Part shown: in pieces, positions 22,201 through 32,339 of the stretch | Layout: the number at the start of each line of letters is the position of its first letter | Numbering within the stretch: position 1 is the stretch's first letter | DNA from: Anisodus tanguticus | Taxonomy: Eukaryota; Streptophyta; Magnoliopsida; Solanales; Solanaceae | Length of the DNA stretch: 64,000 nucleotides | Assembly (NCBI GenBank): GCA_034509755.1 | Contig: CM067546.1 | Location: 26,899,876-26,963,875 of the forward strand | Direction: 5' to 3' | Program-made: the position numbers and the translations under genes | The notes under the pieces: generated by a model | The model's database searches: none | The model's input: only the letters and a program-made list of their open reading frames with translations | Told to the model about the DNA's origin: nothing

Positions 22201-22381
22201 CACCGTTTAAACCCGTGCTACCACCACCACTACTACTAGCAAAATGGGTCAAATTACCCATACTTGCACTTTTACGGATCAACCCATCAGTTAATCGAAC
22301 CCCAAATAACTTAACACCTCTATTAGGACATGTTCTTGAGTTATGCCCGTTAGTACTGCAATGTGAACAACGTCGGGTCAT
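19252..22381 (-). CDS. R1-MYB transcription factor, KUA1/MYBH-like (3 exons)
   Basis: Three exons join cleanly: 22072-22381, 20517-20725 and 19252-19776 (310+209+525 nt), giving 347 residues. All splice sites are GT-AG and the frame is kept. Residues 5-18 form a CX2CX4HX4C zinc knuckle (C5, C8, H13, C18). KLFGV (24-28) is the R/KLFGV motif seen in repressor-type R1-MYBs. The single MYB repeat runs from about 104 to 155, with W107, W127 and the signature SHAQKYF (145-151). Ser- and Pro-rich sequence follows, then PTAVHSKSPINVDEL and an LSLKL motif (about 311-315), which is EAR-like. Order, exon structure and both ends match Arabidopsis KUA1/MYBH, a nuclear factor linked to cell expansion and senescence. 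Function here is inferred from that family. Both introns carry transposon insertions, but the coding parts look intact. Confidence 0.93.
19926..20323 (+). mobile_element. MITE in intron 2 of the MYB gene
   Basis: The ends are agggtgtgttttgtatgaag and cctccatatcagacacccct, inverted copies of the family terminus. The body has the family's gtgattttcttactt stem and a long G-rich central block. It lies wholly within intron 2 (19777-20516), away from both splice sites. The open frame at 20069-20263 is a by-product of the G-rich block. Confidence 0.82.
20726..22071 (-). other. Intron 1 of the MYB gene
   Basis: A 1346-bp intron bounded by GT (minus strand at 22071-22070) and TGCAG (20730-20726). It separates the zinc-knuckle exon from the MYB-repeat exon. 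Apart from the LINE tail at 21509-21606 I see nothing specific in it. Confidence 0.85.
21509..21606 (-). mobile_element. Truncated LINE tail in intron 1 of the MYB gene
   Basis: Minus strand: ggaaacagcctctctacc, then ggtaaggtctgcatacactc, then the terminal tgggtt-type segment and a weak ttgttggt tail. This is the same 3' block as in 5736-6619. It lies in the same orientation as the MYB transcript. Confidence 0.7.
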
Positions 22382-22815
22382 GGTTGAATAACCCTAACTC
22401 CAGTCACAACCCGATCCAAATCAAGATCCAAATCCAAATGGGTCTGGGTCTTTTTACATGATCCAAGATTACAACAATTCTTGGGTTCTTGATTATAGAT
22501 ATAGTGAGAGAAAGTTGAAGTTTATAGAGAGAGGAAGGGGGGGGGGGGGGATGGACAGGACAATATAAAATATGGGAAATGAGGAACAAAAACAATTTAT
22601 TTAGGTTTTTTTTTTAAGGTAGAGATAAGAAAGGAAACAACTTGGTGTGTGTTGGATGAGGTGGCAATGTGGTAATTATGTGAGGGTAGGTGGCTTCATT
22701 TTTGGGTAATGTAAGGATTTTTTTTTTTGTAGATTTAGATAATGTAGTTTAAGTTTTTATTCCATCTAGTGGGAGATACATGTTTATTAAAAATCTACTA
22801 CCATTTTTAGACTAA
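22382..22815 (-). promoter_or_regulatory. 5' UTR and promoter region of the MYB gene
   Basis: Upstream of the ATG at 22381 the minus strand has a pyrimidine-rich leader with repeated ctctct and a TATA-like tctataaa at 22528-22521. A run of about 13 C (minus strand, near 22538-22551) lies just upstream of that. A second AT-rich candidate, ttttatattg, lies near 22565. Which one is used cannot be told from sequence. The region ends where a MITE starts at 22816. Confidence 0.45.
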
Positions 22816-23163
22816 GGGGGTGTTTGGTAGGAAGAAAATATTTTTCTTCAAAAATAAGTGAGTTCTTACTTATTTTTTAATGTTTGGTAAGTAAGCAAAA
22901 AAATATTATTTCAAAAGCATTGATATGTAATCTAGCAAAACACTATAGGGTGGGATGGGGTGGAGAGTGGGGGTTCGAGGGTGGCGGGGGTGGAGATGGT
23001 CGAGGGACGGGGGTTGCGGGTGTTGGGTGGGAAGGGGATAATAAACTTATAATGTCACATATGAAACTTGTTTTCCTTACTTTCATTAGGAAAGTCACCA
23101 ATCAAACATTGAAAATTGGAAAATATTTTCCGAAAAATGTTTCCTCCATACCAAACGCACCCT
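22816..23163 (+). mobile_element. MITE upstream of the MYB gene
   Basis: 348 bp, from gggggtgtttggtaggaag to cctccataccaaacgcaccc. It has the family's central G-rich block (about 22950-23040). It is the best-preserved copy of this family in the window and a useful reference for the split copy at 3562-4430. It begins about 435 bp upstream of the MYB start codon. Confidence 0.85.
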
Positions 23164-23446
23164 AAATCTAGCCATTTTGATTTATTTATATTTATAACTA
23201 GTTTTTTCACATTATCAATTTATGACTTATTTCATAATTTGAATCTGTGATCTCTTGCACACTGAGTTATTCTAAGGGACTCTTTCATGATGTAATTTTT
23301 TCTGGGTAACTAAAACTTTGTATTATTCACCAAAGTAAGTCATTGCAAATCAAGGCAAATCTATACACAGTTTGCCATTCTAACACTAACCATATGAACA
23401 AACAGAATTAATTAAAAGCTATTTCTATCTAATACATAGCTAATCC

Positions 23447-24290
23447 TTATCGGGGGCTCGCACACAAGTGACATAAGCTATCTCCTTTGCTACCTTGTTC
23501 CATGCTCAGACTCTTTTTGTCAAAGATTTTAGTTTTCCTCTCCATCCAAATGCCATTGACAGTCTCTGAATAGATGATACTGAATATCTGTGCTTTATGA
23601 GAGTTACTCCTAGCATGAGTAATCATCCAATTCACATGTTGCTCCCAATTTGAAACTGTGCAAGGCTGCATTTGTATCCAGTTGCCCAGCTTACTCCATA
23701 TCTCCCTAGCATATTCACATTGCACAAACAAGTGCTCTTTAGATTCAGCATGTTGATGACACATTATGCATTCAGGATCCACTTGAATTCCCTATTTCAG
23801 AAGCCTATCAGAGGTTGGCAATCTTCCCTGCATGAGTAAACAAGTAGTAAACCTGAATTTAGGCCTTGCTGCATTCTTGTACATGATAACCTTACATGAT
23901 CCATTCTTATATGGACTTGAACAATCCTCACCCTACAAGCTAGCTTTTGAGGTTGAGTTAGGCTCAAGATCCATTCTTTACATGATATCAGAGTCAGACT
24001 CATTCCAATTCTTTGGTCACCGATGTTGGACCTCCAAATTATATTATCCACGCTCCAGTTAATAAGGTCTGGGCGTGCTGGGGAGTGTTAAGAGTCTCAC
24101 ATCGGATATGGAATGGGAACATAGACTCTTTATATGGACTTGGACAATCATCACCCCACAAGCTAGATTTTGGGGTTAAGTTAGGCCCAAGATCCATTCT
24201 TTATAATAATTTAGGTAAAAGAGTCAGGATCCGATAGTAAATCTGCCTTATCACATTCTTGCTACCTCTGATGTTCTGCACCCGTTGGAG
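23447..24290 (-). pseudogene. L1-type LINE C-terminus (zf-RVT), interrupted
   Basis: The minus strand encodes the zinc-binding domain found after reverse transcriptase in plant L1 LINEs (PF13966 type). KFRFTTCLLMQGRLPT lies at about 23820-23870. After a stop, DPECIMCHQHAESKEHLFVQC with Cys/His spacing and an IWSKLGNWI segment follow (to 23447). Upstream on the minus strand (24225-24290) short LINE-like sequence resumes on the other side of a TRIM-like insertion. The piece is truncated at both ends and not functional. Confidence 0.72.
23899..24205 (+). mobile_element. TRIM-like miniature LTR element
   Basis: A terminal repeat of 182 bp at 24024-24205 (TGTTGGACC ... cattctttata) has its last ~75 bp repeated at 23899-23974. 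After the first copy comes tgatatcagagtc, a near match to the usual primer-binding site TGGTATCAGAGC. Only about 40 bp lies between that and the second repeat. Tiny internal sequence without genes is the mark of terminal-repeat retrotransposons in miniature. The first repeat is 5'-truncated. Confidence 0.65.
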
Positions 24291-24691
24291 TATACTCTTT
24301 CATGATGTTTCTACAAACCACATTTATAGATGTTTGATTTGGATTATGAAATGGAATCTGATTATAATAATTAATTCTTTAATAATTATGTTTATTCATT
24401 AATTGTGTGGGTTAGTTTTAAAAGGCATTTTCACACATAAGTCAAGTAATTGTTTTTGTTTTTATTATAAAACCGATATATTCAGACAAATAACTAATTT
24501 AGGTGAATAAAGGGATGCTATATTTGGTATGAACAAAATGTTTTTCCAAAAACAAAACTATTTTCCTCCGCTTAAATTGCTAAAAAGTAGTTTTTGCATT
24601 TCCATATTTTACATATGGGAGAATTAATTTCTTAAATTATTAGGCTTCGATAATTTTCTTACAAGTATTTCAAGTCATACTATATAGTATA

Positions 24692-24957
24692 TACTACTCT
24701 CCATTCACTTTACTTGTCCATTATATTAAAAATAAATTTTTACTTTACTTGTCAAATTTAGCATATCAAGAGAAAAATAATTTATTTTTCCTGTTTTACC
24801 CATAGTAATTGTTCATTTCGAATAATTTTTCAAGTTCATTAAAATTATGCACCAATCAATATGGATGTCATAGTAAATTACGCAATTCATTTATTATTAT
24901 TTCTTAATGGATGTGCAAAGTTCATAGTCTACAAGTAAAAGTTAAATGAGGGAGTAT
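24692..24957. mobile_element. Stowaway-like MITE
   Basis: About 266 bp. The left end is actactctccattcacttta and the right end is gttaaatgagggagtatt, imperfect inverted repeats of ~30 bp including the cttgtcca-type subterminal block. The CTCCCTCC-type end is typical of plant Stowaway elements. Confidence 0.62.
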
Positions 24958-25394
24958 TTGTTTCAACCAGCATAATGACCTTTTAAATGATCTTCAATAC
25001 TCATAATCATTATGTAAACATTATCTTTATAACCGTATGAAACACATTTACACTCGGTCTTTGAAAATAATTTAGCAAATAATTTTACAAGGTAAAATAA
25101 TTTATATTTTCATAATTTTGTTAGCATCTACATAATTATCTCCTAGACAGTACCCTCAAATTTTCCAAAGTTAGGCTGACAAATATTCATAAGATATCAT
25201 AATGAAATTGATTTCCTTAGAATAATTGTGGTTGATAATTATATGTGCCGTATTTGAAGTAAATATTCTTCCGTTCACAACATGTCCCAGCTAGGAAGAA
25301 AAACAAGTCAATTTGAATACCAAAATTCCCTACCCCATTAGAAATCCACAAGACAATACTCACAATGCAAAAACGTGTGGAAATTTAAAGTTTT

Positions 25395-25882
25395 AGGGTG
25401 TGTTTGGCACGGAGGAAAATAATTTCCACAAAATGTTTCCCTAAAAAATATTTTTTTGAATAATAGATTTTCTTGTGGTAAGACTACATACAATAGATTC
25501 TTGTAATCTGACTCTTCTCTGAACCCCGCACATAGTAAGAGCTTAGTGCACAGATTCATTTTTTTTCTTAATAATTGATTTTCTTACTCACTTTTGATAT
25601 TTAGTAAGTAAGCATAATATATTATCCCTGGAGCATTTACATATATATAATATAGACAAACACTACGAAAGGATAGTGGTGTACGAGGTGGGGCAGGGAG
25701 TGGGAGGAGACAATAGGTAGGAAATAATACTTCTGAAACTTGTTTTATCTACTTTCATCAAATGTATTATTTTTTAAAATTTTAAGGAGCTTATTTCTTT
25801 TAAGAAAATATATTAATCAACTAAACATGATAAAGAAAAAAATATTTTCTTAAAAGTATTTTTCACCTACCAAACACACCCT
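25395..25882 (+). mobile_element. MITE (GGGTGTGTTTGGTA family) with a SINE inside
   Basis: The termini are agggtgtgtttggcacgg and cacctaccaaacacaccct. The body keeps the family's tgattttcttact and gagcattta phrases and the G-rich block (25670-25705). It is interrupted by the SINE at 25475-25569. Confidence 0.82.
25475..25569 (+). mobile_element. 5'-truncated SINE nested in the MITE
   Basis: Reads gtggtaagactacatacaat, then a cttgtaatctgactcttc block, then gaaccccgcacatag and gagcttagtgcac, ending in a T-run. This is the 3' half of a Solanaceae tRNA-derived SINE. The flanks are aataatagattttctt (25459-25474) and aataattgattttctt (25570-25585), a 16-bp duplication with one mismatch. Confidence 0.82.
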
Positions 25883-27447
25883 TAAGCTTCTTCTTTTTTT
25901 TTACTTTTCTGTCAAGGCAAAGAAATTAAAATAGTAGTAGGTCAAACACGTCTAAGAAGTAGTAGCTGGAGAAAATAATGACAGCCAAAGTTTGTGGAAA
26001 TTACGTTAAAGACTTTAGTCCAAATTCCAAAGGGAAGTTTGTTTGCTTTTTCTACTTGGGCTAAAAGACAAAGAAATAAATAAAAACAAATATTAGTATA
26101 TATCTTTATCTAGTCTCTTTAATTAATGAGACGTGGATTTTATTGTGCATGTGTCTTTAATACAATAATAATAATGATAGAAGAACAAGGATGTCCCTCG
26201 ATAATAGAGAGACAATTTGATTTGTCTTGAGACTCCTGCCCTTTGATTGTTGGTATAGTGGGATCACGTCATTGTTTATGCGGTTTTCAAGAATTAATTT
26301 CTTTTTAAGACATTCACGTTTGCAATTTACTGACTGAATCACTCTCTTCCATCCCATTTCAATCGTTGATTTAGATCTTTTTACGATCATTAAAAAAAGA
26401 TTACAACCTATAATTTACTTGGTTATCCTTATTTTTTTTAGAATTGAACAATATTATGAACAACCACTTCTTTAATGTTAAAAATATAATTGAAAATAAT
26501 TGCTATTTTTAATCTTAAATTTTTAAAGGAATAATTATTTTTGGATAATTATTTAAACTAAAATGACAGTTAAAATGGACGGAGGGAGTAATTTAGAATC
26601 ATGTCCGATAAATTCACTAAGGGGTTAAGTCAAGGGCGTAATCAAAATTTTAACTTTATGGCTCTTAGATTTTAGAACATTAACTTTAAGTGATAATAAT
26701 TGAGTTCTAATTTCATATTTTTATAAACAACAACAATAATATACACAATCTAATATCATAAGTGGATTTGAAAGTGTACTTTATCCTCTACCTTAGGAGG
26801 GAGAGAGGTTGTCTTGGTCTGGGGTTACTATTTCAAGTGCATTCTAGAGTATATAAAAAAAAGAGGTTGGGTGGGAGATTATTCTCAAGAAGAAAATATT
26901 TGGAATGATAAGCTTGTGCTTATTGTGTATTTTTCTGTAAAAGAAATTCGCTACCATACATACATTAAGATGATGAAATTAATTAAGTAGCTTTTTCTTT
27001 AATTTTCTTTTGATTCCTACAAATCAATACAAAGCTTTATTTCTCTTCTAGCTATATAGCAAAACAGATATTGCATCTAGATTAAAAGCTTCAAGCTAAA
27101 AATTAATAAACGGAAATTGAAGACAAAATGAACCGTAAATAACTCTAACATTAACTTCCTATTTAAGTGATTGTAAATTAATAAGTTGAACAAATAAAGA
27201 GATGATTTAAGCATCTATTGACCGTGTAAAAAAATTTATATTTTTGTCGCAATATTTTACTACAGTAAATTATTACTTTATTTTCCAGATTACCAAACCT
27301 AACTATCAAATGTACATGAAATATCACATTTTATAGCGTAAACTTTACCTGATGATATACAAAAAAAAGATTATGCAATTTCAATGCTTAGAAATTCTTT
27401 TTTTTTTAAGAGAGAATTATTTTGATTTATTCATTACCTAATCTATA
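25883..27447. other. AT-rich spacer with worn repeat ends
   Basis: No gene seen. At about 26728-26825 there is a badly decayed minus-strand LINE tail (aacaacaacaat ... ctaccttaggagg). At 26572-26592 a ggacggagggagta end looks like one terminus of a Stowaway-type MITE whose other end I cannot place. Confidence 0.4.
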
Positions 27448-27456
27448 ACCCTTGAA

Positions 27457-28299
27457 GGATTGAGCTCCTCTCCATTTCCCTTCTCACCATTTTCCCTCCG
27501 TTCTATCTTAGATTAGGGACACATGGCATGGGTTAGAATTAATGACTAAGATTTAATTGACTAAAACAAGGTTCTAACCATAGTTTACATAATTAATAAC
27601 TTATTCATAAATATATTAAATATTTTCTCTATCTTCCTATTTTACTTTTCCTACACAGTAAAATATCTTTGCTCCTTTACCCCGTTTATTTCTCCCACTT
27701 TTTTTGTTTTTCCTACGCAGAAATAGACCCCATTATTCAATTGGTGACATTTTTTTTTCCAATTATGATGCTTACTAATCATTTTTTCTTATCACGTGGT
27801 TATAAAAATATTGAAGTGCCATCATCCCTGCAATAGCTATTTTTAAAGAGAAAGTTCCAAAGAAAAAATGTAATTAAAGATTAACTCAAAAAGAATTTGG
27901 AAGATAGAGTGTAAGTTATCAGTTCAAAAATAATGAAAAGGGACTTTCAACCCTGCTATGTGGATAAAGAAAAATGAAAGGAGCAAAGCTGTTTTACTGT
28001 GTAGGAAAAGTAAAATAGGAAGAGAGAAAATATTTTAATATAAGAAGACTGAGGAGGCGCTGGAGTGAAGTGATTCCAGGGCATAAAAGCTAGTAATTTT
28101 ATGTATCTTCTTGAGCGAGTGAAGTGCTTTACGGACGTGGAGCACGAATGGGTAAGTTATTAATTATGTAAACTATGACTAGAGTCTTGTTTTAGTCAAT
28201 TAAAATTTAGTCATTAATTCTAATCCATGTTGTGTGTCCCTAATTTAAGGTAGAACATGAAAAAAATGAAGCTAAGGGAAATGGAGATGAGCCCAATCC
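27457..28299. mobile_element. Mutator-like foldback element with >200-bp inverted repeats
   Basis: The arms start ggattgagctcctctccatt (27457) and end atggagatgagcccaatcc (28299). Long stretches pair: tagggacacatggcatgg with ccatgttgtgtgtcccta, aattaataacttattc with its complement, and cctattttacttttcctaca with its complement. The outer arm pair, the cctacacagtaaaa pair and the gttctaacc/actagagtc region are offset, so the stem has bulges. The flanks are acccttgaa (27448-27456) and acctatgaa (28300-28308), 7 of 9 matching. The 9-bp duplication and long arms suit a Mutator-like (MULE) derivative. No transposase. Confidence 0.78.
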
Positions 28300-28589
28300 A
28301 CCTATGAAAGACTCCAAATATAATGGAATGTGATAATGGAAAACTTTTTCTAGCCGAAAAAAGGGATAGTTTTATCCTTTACCTTCAGTCAGATAATTAG
28401 GCACGTAACTATAATTGCGGTAGGCTTTTGTATGGTATAAAAAAGGAAAAGTCAAAAAGAGTAGGGACAAAGAAATAATTTCTAGTTTCTTAAACAAGAA
28501 AAAAATACAAACGAATGAACAAAGAAATAATCATGTTGTTTTTGGTTCACTCCATTGCTCAATTTTTAAAACAATATAAATACATTGGT

Positions 28590-29100
28590 ACACTTGTGCG
28601 GTGAAAGGAAAAGACATGCACCCGAATGAGATAGAATCAGTGTTGCTGAAAAAATTTATCAAAACATTATCCAAATGGGCAATGACATGGTATTCTATGT
28701 TGCTTGAGCACTCTATTAACTCGTTTGAAATGTTTGCAGATGCTTTTGTAAAGGCACATGTCGGAGCGCAGAAGGTCCAAGCAAAAAATGCGGAGATATT
28801 CAAAATTGTTCAGAAGGATACGGAGTTGTTGCGGGAGTTCATGATAAGGTTTCAAAAGGAACGAATGCTTCTTCCCCTGGTACGTGATGAATGGGCAGCT
28901 GAAGCTTTCACCAAGGGGTTAAATCCCAGGAGCTCCAGTACCTCGTTTAAACTAAAGGATAACTTGTTGAATTTCCCGACAGTAACATGGACAGATAGAT
29001 GTGCATAATAGGTACGAGTCTAAAATCCGGGTGGAGTATGATCAGCTCGAACTTCCTCCGGGGGTCTGCAAGATGGAATAAGAATCTTGATAAATCGAAG
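28590..29100 (+). pseudogene. Tat-type gag remnant
   Basis: A 135-codon frame (28601-29008), open upstream from about 28590. Motifs seen are VLLKKF, LSKWAMTWY, SFEMFADAFVKAH, LLREFMIRFQKERM and AEAFTKGLNPRS. This is the retrotransposon gag core (PF03732 type), which packages element RNA. The frame ends early at 29008, and the expected continuation (RYESKIRVE, LPPG) runs on in another frame to about 29080. Confidence 0.8.
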
Positions 29101-29599
29101 TCAGAATAAAGTCTGTAAAAGATAGGTATCAACCCAATGGACAACTTGAAAGATCAAACTTCATATCAGAGAGGGGTCGCAACAATCGCAACTTTCTATC
29201 GGACAGAGGAGATAGACGTAATGATGTCTATCAGGAGGGGCTTGCAGTTTAAGAATGATACTAGTGGAGCTTCTTCTAACAGTGTGGAAAGCCCGAGGCT
29301 TTTCGAATATAATTTCAACGTTGATGCGGCCAGACTTGTTTCGGCTATTGGACACATTAAGGAGACAAGACGGTCGAGATCGCTCTAGACAGACCCGACT
29401 CAGAGAGATCCAAATTTAATATGTGATTATCATGGGACTCATGATCACCGGATGGAGAGTTATCGTCAGTTGAGGGATGAAGTGGCCCGGTAAAAAAAGG
29501 TCATCTACGCAAATTTTTTAGGGATCGAGCAAAAGGAAATTACATAAATAGATAAGCAAACAAACAGGCAGATCTGGTTGAACCCCAACATATCATAAA

Positions 29600-29882
29600 T
29601 ATGATTATCGAAGGGATGGATGTTCCGAAAGGATCCGTCATGACCGCAAAGAAGATGAAAGTCTCAATAACTCGAGAAAAGAGATCCAGGAATTTATTGT
29701 CGGAGGAAACAATATCTTTCAATGATGAAGACGCGGAGGGCATCATTCAACCACACAATGATCCGTTGGTAATCTCTGTCTTTATCAATAAGTTTCAGAT
29801 TAAGCGTATTTTAATTGATCCAGGTAGCTCGACCAACATCATTTGGTGGAAGGTGGTAGAGCAATTGGGGTTTCTATATTAA
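29600..29882 (+). pseudogene. Gypsy aspartic protease remnant
   Basis: A frame from 29601 to 29882 contains DEDAEGIIQPHNDPLVISV and ILIDPGSSTNII. The second motif is the DxGSS active site of retroviral-type aspartic proteases, and the catalytic Asp is retained. The frame shifts just after it; a matching continuation (NSTNKILCY... / MDTRHEG) appears out of frame to ~30100. It would have cut the polyprotein. Confidence 0.78.
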
Positions 29883-30329
29883 ATTGTATCGGCGGCCCGA
29901 GTTTTGAACATATTCAACATGACAAGCGAGACTACGAAAGGAGAAATCACTATCCCAGTCAATGTAGCATGAACAATTCGACAAACAAAATTCTATGTTA
30001 TCGAAGGCGAAATGAGGTGCAACGCACTGTTCGGCAGGTCATGGATACACGACATGAAGGTCGTTCCTTCGACATTGCACCTGATGATAAAATTCCCAAC
30101 GCGTAGGGAATTAAGTCAATTCAAGGAGAGCAACTAGCGATAAGAAAAATGTTCGTGGTAGAGGAGTCGGTGCAATCACCAAAAGAAGTGAAGGACGCGA
30201 ATAAGGGTAAAAAGTTAAATAGCAATCACAAGATTCTGGCCCGTCGAGTCTGGATAAAAAAGAGGGAGAGAAGATAAACTATGAGGAAGAAGAGGATTAC
30301 TATCGCGTCCCGAGGTCATTTGTGCTACC

Positions 30330-31331
30330 GGATAATTTAGATGCCACAAAGTCAACTATAGTGGAGCTAGAGCAAGTCATTTTGTTCGTGCATCTGCCGG
30401 AAGAAAGGTATACCTGGGCACCGGGTTATCCCCGGAGCTCAGGCTTAAATTAATTCAATTTCTTAAAGCTAACGCCAATTGCTTTGCCTGGTCCCACTTA
30501 GACATGACAGGTATCCTATCGGAGATTACGACTCACAAGTTGAGTTTGGACTCAATCTTCCCTCCGGTAAAGAAAAAGAGGAGGTCAATGACCGACTACA
30601 AACATGAGTTTGTCAAGATGGAGGTAATAAAGTTGTTAAATATAGGTTCCATTCGGAAAGTAGAGTATTCAAATTGGTTAGCAAACGTAGTTGTCATACC
30701 TAAAAGGGTAAGAAATTGAGAATGTGCATAAATTTTAAGGATTTAAATAAAGCTTGTCCAAAAGACTATTTTCCTTTGCCACACATAGATCGAATGATTA
30801 ATGCTACGGCAGGGCATGAGATGCTGAGTTTTTTTTACACGTACTCCGGATAATACCAAATCAGGATGAATCCGGGAAAACTTCATTTATAGCTAGATGT
30901 GGGACTTACTTCTATAATGTGATGCCATTTGGTTTTAAAAATGCTAGAGCAACATACCAACGCCTAGTTAATCGCATGTCAAGGACCAAATAGGTAACAC
31001 AATGAAAGTTTATATTTATGATATGCTAGTAAAGTCCCTAGAGACAGAGGATCATTTAAAGCATTTGCAGGAAACATTTGACATACTCCGAAAGTATAAT
31101 ATGAAGTTGAATCCAGAGAAGTGTGCTTTTGGAGTTGGCTCGGGAAAGTTCTTGGGTTTCTTGGTTTTAAACCGAGGAATAGAGATCAATCCCGATAAGA
31201 TCAAAGATATTGAGGAAATTTCGGAGGTGCTTGAGGTTGTGAAAGTGGTGCAAAGACTCAGCGGAAGGCTGGCCGCCCTAAGTAGATTCATATCACGATC
31301 TTTGGAGAAAAATCATAGGTTATTTTCTTAG
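30330..31331 (+). pseudogene. Gypsy reverse transcriptase, catalytic residues lost
   Basis: The order is HKLSLDSIFPPVKKKRRSM (30530 on), YSNWLANVVVIPK, then in another frame DLNKACPKDYFPLPHID, then FFYTYSG where FLDAYSG is expected, then VMPFGF and ATYQRL. After another shift come KVYIYDMLVKS, LNPEKCAFGV and GKFLGFLV. The two active-site regions have Asp replaced by Tyr (FLDA to FFYT, YIDDM to YIYDM), and stops interrupt the frame. The enzyme is dead. Confidence 0.85.
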
Positions 31332-32245
31332 TTAAAAAAGAAAGATGACTTCGAGTGGACTCTAGAATGCCAACAAGCATTGAGCGATCTGAAGAAGTAC
31401 TTCTCTTGTCTGCAGCTATTGCATAGATCGAAGGAGGATGAGCAATTATTCTTGTATCTCGCAGTATCCAAAATAGTTGTAACTTGTAAGTGTTGTTTTG
31501 GCTCAAGAAGAGAAAGGTACATAATATCCTATTTATTATGTAAGTAGGACAGTAGTTAGTGTGGAAACCTGATACCCCCACTTAGAGAAATTAGCATTAG
31601 CTTTGATAACAACTGCTATAAAATTGAGACTGTACTTTCAATGTAATCCTATATGTGTAGTAACAACTTATCTGTTGAAAAATATAATGCATAAACCCGA
31701 ACTGTCCGGTAGGTTAGCCAAATGGATATAAGAAATTAGTGGGTATGACATAGAGTATAAGCCAAGAACGGCTATAAAATCTCAGGTTTTAGCAGACTTC
31801 GTAGCAGATCTTACACCCGAAATGATTCCCGAGGTAGAAAGAGAACTTATAATAACCTCGAGAATAACTTCATAGATCTGGACCTTATATACGAACGAAG
31901 CTTCGAACGTAAAAGGGTCCGGACTCGAGGTGGTGCTTAAGACACCTGTGGGGAAGGTTATTAGGCAGGCGATAAGGATTGTGAAATTGACTAATAATGA
32001 AGTCGAGTATGAGGCTATGATTGCAGGTCTAGAATTGGCAAAGAGTTTGGAGCAGAAGTCATTGAAGCCAAATGTGACTCGCTTCTGGTTGTCAATCAAG
32101 TAAACAACATATTCGAAGTGAAAGAAGAATGCAAAAATACTTAGATAAAATTACAGTGTTATTGCATTGGTTCAAAGAATGGACCATGGAGCATGTTTCT
32201 CGAGAACAAAACAATGAAGCGGATGCGTTGGCAATTTAGGGTCTT
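31332..32245 (+). pseudogene. Gypsy RNase H remnant
   Basis: Pieces in several frames: FEWTLECQQALSDLKKYF (the tether to RT, about 31350-31405), LADFVADLTPEM at 31790, NEVEYEAMIAGLELAKSLE at about 31995-32050, and EHVSREQNNEADALA (32188-32235). These are typical of the plant gypsy RNase H region. Confidence 0.75.
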
Positions 32246-32339
32246 TCGTGGAAGCTGGGGAGTTTAATTTTGGGACTGTGTTGCAGCTGTTGGACTCCGC
32301 AATTAATGGTGGCCACCCGAGGTTAATACCACGAGTTTG

